Source: Hadesarchaea archaeon (lineage in GTDB: Archaea > Hadarchaeota > Hadarchaeia > Hadarchaeales > WYZ-LMO6). Taken from it: a DNA stretch of 6,178 bases. The stretch is taken from NCBI GenBank assembly GCA_004347925.1, contig QNVD01000247.1:2000-8177 (forward strand), read 5' to 3'. A model generated the notes under the pieces. It ran no database searches. It was not told where the DNA came from and saw only the letters and a list, made by a program, of their open reading frames with translations. The position numbers and the translations under genes are program-made. Shown here one piece after another: positions 1 to 4,821 of this stretch (its first letter is position 1; each line of letters starts with the position of its first letter).

Positions 1-304
1 GGGGTTGCCCGAGGGAGGTCTCCATGACGTTGTCCTCAAAGCCAATCCCGTCCCCGTAGTCCAGACCCACCGACCAGGCCTTCACACCCCTCCCCCCGCT
101 CGTGATCTCCACCACCACCGCGAAGTCGTAGGGTGAGACCTGGCCCATGTAGTCCACCCAGTCATCGAAGTAGACCCTGTCCACCTGGAAGAACTCCGGA
201 GAAAGACCCGAGCTGGGACCGGGCCCCCCTCCCTGCTCGCGGTTTCCGGAGAGGGAGAAGACCGCCAGGGCGGAGGCCGCCAGCACCACCAGCAGAGCCA
301 CCAC
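1..304 (-). CDS. Unrecognised membrane-anchored/secreted protein, N-terminal part (3' end outside window)
   Basis: I do not recognise this protein. The open frame runs from GTG at 304 off the left edge, giving 101 codons with no stop. It opens with an unbroken hydrophobic stretch (VALLVVLAASALAVFSL, about residues 2-18) that would act as a signal peptide or single membrane anchor. A Gly/Pro/Ser linker follows (GGGPGPSSG), then a soluble region rich in aromatic and acidic residues (FFQVDRVYFDDWVDY, later KAWSVGLDYGDGIGFEDN) that looks like the start of an extracellular beta-rich domain. There is no lipobox cysteine. No ATG is available; GTG 304 or GTG 301 are the only sensible starts, with a GAGG six bases before 304. 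Oddly, the codons just upstream would read GRGRKEDQRF, a perfect basic n-region, but contain no start codon. The gene is divergent from the CBS gene. Function cannot be assigned. Confidence 0.6.
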   Translation of the reverse strand, partial: MVALLVVLAASALAVFSLSGNREQGGGPGPSSGLSPEFFQVDRVYFDDWVDYMGQVSPYDFAVVVEITSGGRGVKAWSVGLDYGDGIGFEDNVMETSLGQP

Positions 305-367
305 GACGAACCTCTGGTCTTCCTTCCTCCCCCTCCCTTTTTTTAAGCCTTGGGGGAAAGGGGAAGG
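305..367. promoter_or_regulatory. Divergent promoter region with TATA-like element (338-349)
   Basis: This 63-base gap lies between two divergent genes. Its only A/T-rich stretch is 338-347 (TTTTTTTAAG), followed by CC. Read on the plus strand, its centre is about 25 bases before ATG 368 of the CBS gene, the spacing expected when transcription starts at the start codon (leaderless mRNA). Read on the minus strand (GGCTTAAAAAAAGGG), it would start transcription near 318, leaving a leader of about 14 bases before GTG 304. The motif TTAAGCCTT recurs in the other divergent gap. The promoter call is inferred from composition and spacing. Confidence 0.55.
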
Positions 368-1534
368 ATGGGCTCCGGCTTGAGGGTCAGGGACGTGATG
401 TCCAAGGAGTTCCGGACCATAGGGGAGGAGGAGCTCCTCTCTAGGGCGGTGGGGATGTTCAGGGAGGGTGCGGTGAAGCCGGGAGGGGCGCTCTTGGTGG
501 TGGACGGGAGGGGGAGGTGCAGGGGGGTGCTCACGGAGCGCATGATCGTCCGCTCCAGACTGGATCCCAGCAGGACCAAGGTTAAGGCGGTCTACCGCTC
601 CTCCCCCCTCCTCTCCCCCGAGGACCCGGTGGAGGAGGCGGCCAGGCTGATGGTGGAGAACGACCTGAAGCACCTCCCCGTTTGCGAGAGCGGGAGGCTG
701 GTGGGGGTGGTGAGGGACATGGACCTCCTCCGCAGCATGGTGGAGGGGGAGGAGGGGAAGAGGCGGGTGGGGGAGCTGGCCACCAGGGAGGTGAGGACCA
801 TAGACGAGAACGAGCCCCTCTCCTCCGCCCTGGCCCTCATGAGGGAGGAGGGGGTCTCCAAGCTTCCGGTCACCAGGAGGGGGAGGCCGGTGGGGATCAT
901 CACCATGCACGACCTGGTGGTGCACGTGGTGAGGCCGAAGGACCAGCTCAGGTTCGGGGATCTGGCTGGGGAGAAGCCCAGGCCCCTCAGCAACCCCGTG
1001 AGGTCCATCATGAGCGAGCCCCTGGTTTCCCTCCCTCCCACCGCCACCCTGAGGGAGGCGGTGGAGCTCATGGAGAGCAGGGACGTGGCCTCCGTGGTGC
1101 TCCTGGAGGACGGGAGGCTGGAGGGGATCCTCACCAAGGCGGACCTCCTCTCCGCCCTGGCGAAGGGGAGGGAGGAGGAGGGGGTCTACCTGCAGCTCTC
1201 CCTGAGCAGGGAGGAGGTGGAGGACCTGGAGTACGAGCGCATGCTCTCCGACCTCAAGGCCTTCGCCCGCAAGTACTCCCCCTACGTGAAGGGCGGGACC
1301 CTCACCGCCCACTTCAAGAGGCTGAGGGGGGAGGGGAAGAACAGGCCGCTCGTCAGCTGCAGGCTGGTGCTCAGGGGTAAGTTCCAGCTGGTGGGGGTGG
1401 GGGAGGGATGGGGCTTCTCCCAGGCCCTCTCCTCCGCCCTGGAGCATGCGGAGAGGAGGCTGATGAGGAGCAAGGAGATAAGGAAGGACCGGAGGGTGGA
1501 GGAGAGGTTCCTGGAAAAGTCCCTCTGGGAGTGA
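368..1534 (+). CDS. Four-CBS-domain protein with C-terminal HPF/S30AE-like domain (putative nucleotide-sensing ribosome hibernation factor)
   Basis: A 388-residue protein with four CBS repeats: about 4-63, 71-125, 132-188 and 208-266. CBS pairs (Bateman modules) bind adenosyl compounds such as AMP, ATP or SAM. The ribose-contacting T-x-x-D motif is complete in CBS3 (T179, D182) and CBS4 (T256, D259). It is degenerate in CBS2 (R116, D119) and CBS1 (T56 but M59 instead of D), so the second module is the likelier sensor. Residues about 273-372 have a beta-alpha-beta-beta-beta-alpha pattern: strand VYLQLSLS, helix LSDLKAFARKY, strands TLTAHFKRL, PLVSCRLVLRG and KFQLVGVGEG, helix GFSQALSSALEHAERRL. 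That order and the basic tail match bacterial hibernation-promoting factor/YfiA, which sits in the mRNA channel of the small ribosomal subunit. A TTG at 350 is in frame but lies just behind the TATA-like element; ATG 368 fits leaderless transcription. The CBS assignment is firm; the HPF-like assignment and role are inference. Confidence 0.9.
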   Translation: MGSGLRVRDVMSKEFRTIGEEELLSRAVGMFREGAVKPGGALLVVDGRGRCRGVLTERMIVRSRLDPSRTKVKAVYRSSPLLSPEDPVEEAARLMVENDLKHLPVCESGRLVGVVRDMDLLRSMVEGEEGKRRVGELATREVRTIDENEPLSSALALMREEGVSKLPVTRRGRPVGIITMHDLVVHVVRPKDQLRFGDLAGEKPRPLSNPVRSIMSEPLVSLPPTATLREAVELMESRDVASVVLLEDGRLEGILTKADLLSALAKGREEEGVYLQLSLSREEVEDLEYERMLSDLKAFARKYSPYVKGGTLTAHFKRLRGEGKNRPLVSCRLVLRGKFQLVGVGEGWGFSQALSSALEHAERRLMRSKEIRKDRRVEERFLEKSLWE

Positions 1535-1962
1535 TCAGCCCAGCTCCTCCATTCTCCTGAGGAGCTCCAGGGCCTCCCCCGTCCTCTCCACCCTCACCCC
1601 GGCCCCCTCCCACCTCCCGTAGGCCTCGAACTCGGGAGCGTTCCACCCTGCCCCCACTCCCACCACCACCCTTCCCCCCGAGAGGACGTCCAGGGAGGAG
1701 ATCACCTTGGCCAGCAGCAGGGGATCCCTGAGGGGCAGGGGGTGACGCAGGTGCCCAGCCTTATCCTCTCCGTCTTCCCCGCCAGGTAGGAGAGGAGGGT
1801 GTAGGCCTCCAGCGTGCGCTCCCCCCCTTCGAAGGGGAGGAGGAAGTGGTCCCAGACCAGGAAGACCTCGGCCCCCCTCCTCTCCGCCTCCCTGGCCATC
1901 CACGCCGCCAGGGAGGGGTCCGCGTGCTCACCGTAGGCCGGATAGATCACCCCGAACCTCAT
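1535..1962 (-). pseudogene. Luciferase-like (LLM class) flavin/F420-dependent oxidoreductase remnant, frameshifted and truncated
   Basis: ATG 1962 starts MRFGVIYPAY, the usual first strand of the LLM TIM barrel, and continues through [20 protein letters not shown] and [14 protein letters not shown], all family hallmarks. At the C5 run on the minus strand (1742-1738) the family sequence jumps frame: the original frame gives [11 protein letters not shown] and stops at 1702, while the -1 frame gives [21 protein letters not shown], the expected continuation, then [20 protein letters not shown] and a stop at 1535. One missing base in the C run explains this. The rebuilt product is 142 residues (75 + 67), about half of the usual 280-340, and ends exactly at the convergent CBS stop, so it covers only about half the barrel. 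ATG overlaps the deacetylase stop by ATGA, indicating former translational coupling. Intact relatives reduce or oxidise substrates with F420 or FMN; substrate unknown. Alternatives are a sequencing error for the shift, or -1 slippage, but neither explains the truncation. Confidence 0.75.
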
Positions 1963-3026
1963 TCCTTCACCTCCAGGCCGTGGAGGGGGAAGACGTTCCT
2001 CTTGACCTCCGCCACTACCTCCCCCACCTCCCTCCAGACCTCCGGCGGGGAGGTCCTCCTCTCGTCCATGAGCCCCCGCAGCCTCTCCAGGGGGAAGCCG
2101 GAGAGGAAGGAGAACATCACCGTCCAGCACCTGCAGACGTCGGAGGGGCTGTATCCCCCTCCCCCCAGCACCAGGTACCTCCCCCCGCAGAGCTCGTGGG
2201 CCAGCTCGTGCATGGTCCTGGAGAGCTCCAGGTAGCCGTGGGTGGTCAGGCCCAGCCCCACCAGCGGGTCCCTGAAGTGGCCGTCCACCCCGAACTGGTG
2301 GATGATGACCTCCGGCCGGTAGGCCCTCAGCAGGGGGGGAACCAGCTCCCTGAAGGCGGAGAGGTAGGCGTCGTCCGAGGTCCCTCCCGGGAGGGGGACG
2401 TTCACGGAGTAACCCCTTCCCTCCCCCTCCCCCACCTCCCAGGGGTAGCCCGTGCCGGGGTAGATCCCCTCCCGGTGGAAGGAGATCTTCAGGACGGGCT
2501 CCCGGTACAGGATGTTCTGCGTTCCGTCCCCGTGGTGCCCGTCCGTGTCCACCACCGCTATCCTCCTCACCCCCTTCCTCTGCAGGTGCCTCACGGAGAG
2601 GGCCACGTCGTTGAAGACGCAGAACCCGGCCGCGTGCTCGCTCCCCGCGTGGTGCAGGCCCCCTCCCGGGTTGAAGGCGTGCTCCACCTCCCCGCTCCTA
2701 ACCAGCTCCGCCCCCTTCAGGGATCCCCCCACCACCCAGAGGGCCCCCTCGTACAGCTCCCTGGTGGCGGGGGTGTCCCCGTAGTCCAGGAAGCCCGCCC
2801 CCCTCTCGCTCATCCTCCTCACGAAGTCCACGTACCTCTTGGAGTGGACCAGCAGGAGGTCCTCCTCCGTGGCGGGCTCAGGCTCCACCAGCCTGGCGTG
2901 CTCCCCTATCACCCCCAGCTCCCTGAGCTTCTGCACGGTCCTCCTCTCCCTCTCGGGCTGGAAGGGGTGGTGGGGGCCGAAGTGGTACTTCAGGTACCCC
3001 TCCGCGTAGACCAGGGCGCTCCTCAT
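1959..3026 (-). CDS. Histone deacetylase / AcuC family zinc-dependent deacetylase
   Basis: A 355-residue, full-length arginase-fold amidohydrolase that removes acetyl groups from lysine side chains or, in some relatives, from polyamines. Every catalytic residue is visible, numbered from ATG 3026: the HH pair in GGGLHHAGSEH (H125, H126), zinc ligands D162 and H164 in VDTDGHHGDGT, the third zinc ligand D248 in QFGVDGHFRDP, and the transition-state tyrosine Y292 in GGGGYSPSD. Family blocks AAGFCVFNDVA and the late LGLTTHGY agree with AcuC-type prokaryotic members rather than eukaryotic HDACs. No signal peptide is present, so it is cytoplasmic. In-frame GTG 3035 would add three residues; ATG 3026 is preferred because it lies near the expected transcription start, about 29 bases from the A/T element. 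It is followed with a 4-base overlap by the LLM remnant and is divergent from the M16 peptidase. Likely substrates (chromatin protein, acetyl-CoA synthetase-like enzyme, other acetyl-lysine) cannot be chosen from sequence. Confidence 0.92.
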   Translation of the reverse strand: MRSALVYAEGYLKYHFGPHHPFQPERERRTVQKLRELGVIGEHARLVEPEPATEEDLLLVHSKRYVDFVRRMSERGAGFLDYGDTPATRELYEGALWVVGGSLKGAELVRSGEVEHAFNPGGGLHHAGSEHAAGFCVFNDVALSVRHLQRKGVRRIAVVDTDGHHGDGTQNILYREPVLKISFHREGIYPGTGYPWEVGEGEGRGYSVNVPLPGGTSDDAYLSAFRELVPPLLRAYRPEVIIHQFGVDGHFRDPLVGLGLTTHGYLELSRTMHELAHELCGGRYLVLGGGGYSPSDVCRCWTVMFSFLSGFPLERLRGLMDERRTSPPEVWREVGEVVAEVKRNVFPLHGLEVKE

Positions 3027-3085
3027 CCTCCCCACCCTTCGCGGGGCCGGAAAAAGGCTTAACCCTCCCCCGCCATGGGTCTTCG
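3027..3085. promoter_or_regulatory. Divergent promoter region with TATA-like element (3051-3062)
   Basis: A 59-base gap between the deacetylase and the M16 peptidase with a single A/T island, AAAAAGGCTTAA at 3051-3062, in otherwise C/G-rich sequence. For the peptidase, GGAAAAA followed by GGCTTAACC resembles an archaeal BRE plus TATA box, and ATG 3086 lies about 26 bases beyond CTTAA, as in leaderless mRNAs. For the deacetylase, the complementary TTAAGCCTTTTT places the start site close to ATG 3026. Both genes may therefore use one overlapping element and compete for it. Inferred from sequence and spacing. Confidence 0.6.
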
Positions 3086-4273
3086 ATGGAGGCGGACTTT
3101 CACCGGGTGGAGCTGGAGAACGGCATGACGGTTCTGGTGGAGAGGAGGCAGCAGCCCCTCTTCTCCTGCGTCCTGGCCGTGAGGGCGGGGGCGGCCCACG
3201 AGCCCCTGGCGGAGAAGGGGGTGGCCCACTACCTGGAGCACTGCCTCTTCCAGGGGACGGAAACCCGCTCCTCCGAGGAGCTCTCCGCCGCCGTCGAGAA
3301 GAAGGGGGGGACGCTCAACGGGTTCACCGCGGAGGAGCTCACGGCCTTCTGGCTCAGGCTCCCCTCCCAGCACCTGGAGCTGGGGCTGGAGCTCCTGGGG
3401 GACATGCTCTTCCACTCCACCCTGGAACCGGAGAGGCTGGAGAAGGAGAAGAAGGTGGTGCTGGAGGAGGTGAAGATGGTCCACGACCACCCCAGGAGCC
3501 ACGTGCTGGGGAGGATCAAGTCCCTCCTCTACGAGAAGCCCTTCGGGATGGAAGTGCTGGGGACGCCCTCCACCGTGAGGAGGCTCTCCAGGGAGTCCCT
3601 GCTGAGGTTCCGGGAGAAGTACGCCCGCCCGGTGCTGTCGGTGGTGGGGAGGGTGGATCCGGAGGAGGTGGTGGAGCTCGCCAGGAGGTACCTCCCCTTC
3701 CCCCCCAGGCCCGAGCCGGAGGCGAGGGTGGTGAGGAGGGAGGGGGGGAGGACGGAGAGGAGGAGGGAGCTGAGGCAGGCCCACCTGGCTCTGGGCTTCC
3801 ACACCCCCACTCTGGGGGACAGGAGGAGGTACGCGCTCTATTCCTTCCTGGCGGTGCTGGCGGAGGGGGCTTCTTCCAGGCTCTTCCAGGAGATCAGGGA
3901 CAGAAGGGGGCTGGCCTACGAGGTCTCCGCCCACCTGAACCTGGGCAGAAGCTACGGGTACGCCGCCCTTTACGCCGGAACGGAGCCCGGGAAGGTGAGG
4001 GAGGTGAAGGAGCTCATGCTCTCCGAGGTCAGGAAGATGGAGGGGCTGGGGAGGGGGGAGCTGGAGGAGGCGAAGGAGCAGCTCATAGGGCAGTACAGGC
4101 TGATGACGGAGAACAGCTACCGGGTGGCCCTCTCCCTGGTCTACGAGGAGCTGGCCGGCTCGGCGGAGGAGTTCTACCGTTACGAGCAGAGGATCTCGGA
4201 GCTCAGGCTGGAGGAGGTCAGGGAGCTGGGGAGGCTGAGGGATTACTCTTATTTCCTCCTCCTCCCGGGATGA
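3086..4273 (+). CDS. M16 family zinc metallopeptidase (insulinase/processing-peptidase type)
   Basis: A 395-residue single-chain M16 peptidase, the size of M16B enzymes that work as dimers enclosing unfolded peptides. The inverted zinc motif HxxEH is H48-Y-L-E51-H52, within the family block GVAHYLEHCLFQGT. The third zinc ligand is E128 in VVLEEVKM, 76 residues after H52, matching mitochondrial processing peptidase spacing. NGFTAEELTAFW (about 78-89) is the edge-strand region. The second homologous half carries RRGLAYEVSAH (about 273-283), the R/Y substrate-binding segment, so both halves are present and the enzyme should be active. The start FHRVELENGMTVLVERR matches the family's first strand; the ATG at 3075 is out of frame. 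No signal peptide, so it is cytoplasmic or membrane-associated. The stop is followed within five bases by the membrane protein gene, indicating an operon. Substrate unknown; peptide clean-up or maturation of a small peptide are both possible. Confidence 0.94.
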   Translation: MEADFHRVELENGMTVLVERRQQPLFSCVLAVRAGAAHEPLAEKGVAHYLEHCLFQGTETRSSEELSAAVEKKGGTLNGFTAEELTAFWLRLPSQHLELGLELLGDMLFHSTLEPERLEKEKKVVLEEVKMVHDHPRSHVLGRIKSLLYEKPFGMEVLGTPSTVRRLSRESLLRFREKYARPVLSVVGRVDPEEVVELARRYLPFPPRPEPEARVVRREGGRTERRRELRQAHLALGFHTPTLGDRRRYALYSFLAVLAEGASSRLFQEIRDRRGLAYEVSAHLNLGRSYGYAALYAGTEPGKVREVKELMLSEVRKMEGLGRGELEEAKEQLIGQYRLMTENSYRVALSLVYEELAGSAEEFYRYEQRISELRLEEVRELGRLRDYSYFLLLPG

Positions 4274-4277
4274 GGTG

Positions 4278-4820
4278 ATGAGGGAGCTGGTGGAGATCTT
4301 CCTCTCCACCTGGATCCTGGGACCGGTGGGGGGGACGGCCTGCGCCTCCCTGAAGGGCTTCGGGGCGGGGGAGGTCCTGCTGCTGGTGACCGGGAGCAAC
4401 GCCCTCATCGCCCTCCTCTGGCTGGGGGTGGCGGAGCTCCTGAGCCGAAGGGTGGTGCTCTTCTCCCTCCTGCGGGGGGAAGGGAGGGGAAGCCTGACCC
4501 TGGCCGGTCTCGGCCTTCTGGCCTTCTGCCTGGGCTCCATGGTGGCGGTGATGACCGCCTACGCCCTGGGGGTGGGCAGGAGGGCCTTCCCCCTCATTGC
4601 CCCCTGCGCCGTGGGGAGCGGGGTCCTCTGGACCCTGGGCTCCCTCGGCCTCCTGGTTTTCGTTCCCCCCCTCTGGCTCTACCTGGGGGCCCTGGCGGTC
4701 ACCCTCCTCCTCCTCTCGGGCAAGCTGTACTCCAGGAGGGAACTCGTGAGGCAGACCCTGAGGGCCTGGAGGAGGGGGGATCCGGCGCTCCACCAAGCCC
4801 TCCGGTCCTCCCGGAGGTGA
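4278..4820 (+). CDS. Small multi-pass membrane protein of unknown function, co-transcribed with the M16 peptidase
   Basis: I do not recognise the family. The 180-residue product is strongly hydrophobic, with four likely membrane helices: about 31-54 (EVLLLVTGSNALIALLWLGV), 73-98 (LTLAGLGLLAFCLGSMVAVM), 104-127 (FPLIAPCAVGSGVLWTLGSL) and 128-147 (VFVPPLWLYLGALAVTLLLL). A shorter apolar stretch at 11-28 might form a fifth or a re-entrant loop. Short basic loops (SRR, GRR) and a highly basic C-terminal tail (RRELVRQTLRAWRRG, ending SSRR) suggest a cytoplasmic C terminus. ATG 4278 is four bases after the peptidase stop; GTG 4275 directly before it is an alternative start. GAGGTG before the ATG is only a weak ribosome-binding site, so translational coupling is likely. 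It ends one base before the convergent stop of the oxidoreductase gene. It may anchor the peptidase or export its products, but that rests on position alone. Confidence 0.8.
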   Translation: MRELVEIFLSTWILGPVGGTACASLKGFGAGEVLLLVTGSNALIALLWLGVAELLSRRVVLFSLLRGEGRGSLTLAGLGLLAFCLGSMVAVMTAYALGVGRRAFPLIAPCAVGSGVLWTLGSLGLLVFVPPLWLYLGALAVTLLLLSGKLYSRRELVRQTLRAWRRGDPALHQALRSSRR

Positions 4821-4821
4821 C

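Noticed and set aside
350..367. TTG 350 as start of the CBS protein
   Set aside because: It touches the TATA-like island and would add only six residues (MGERGR) before MGSGLRVRDVM; ATG 368 fits promoter spacing and the CBS1 start.
133..444. Open plus-strand frame rich in Pro/Arg overlapping the secreted-protein gene and the promoter gap
   Set aside because: Low-complexity P/R/G composition, as expected for the antisense of a GC-rich gene; it crosses the promoter element and has no recognisable domain.
1980..3062. Long 360-codon plus-strand open frame opposite the deacetylase
   Set aside because: It mirrors the deacetylase with every catalytic motif on the other strand; its product is Pro/Val/Gly/His-rich with no domain. 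Long antisense frames are common at this GC content.
3727..3774. G-rich run that might form a G-quadruplex
   Set aside because: It lies inside the M16 coding sequence and reads as ordinary AGG/GAG/GGG codons; purine-rich runs like this occur throughout the window.
4271..4280. Ribosome-binding site for the membrane protein
   Set aside because: Only GAGGTG directly before ATG is present, with no proper spacing; coupling to the upstream stop is a simpler explanation.
3059..4540. 493-codon minus-strand open frame opposite the M16 peptidase
   Set aside because: Leu/Pro/His-rich low-complexity product spanning two real genes and a promoter; the M16 zinc motifs on the plus strand prove the coding strand.
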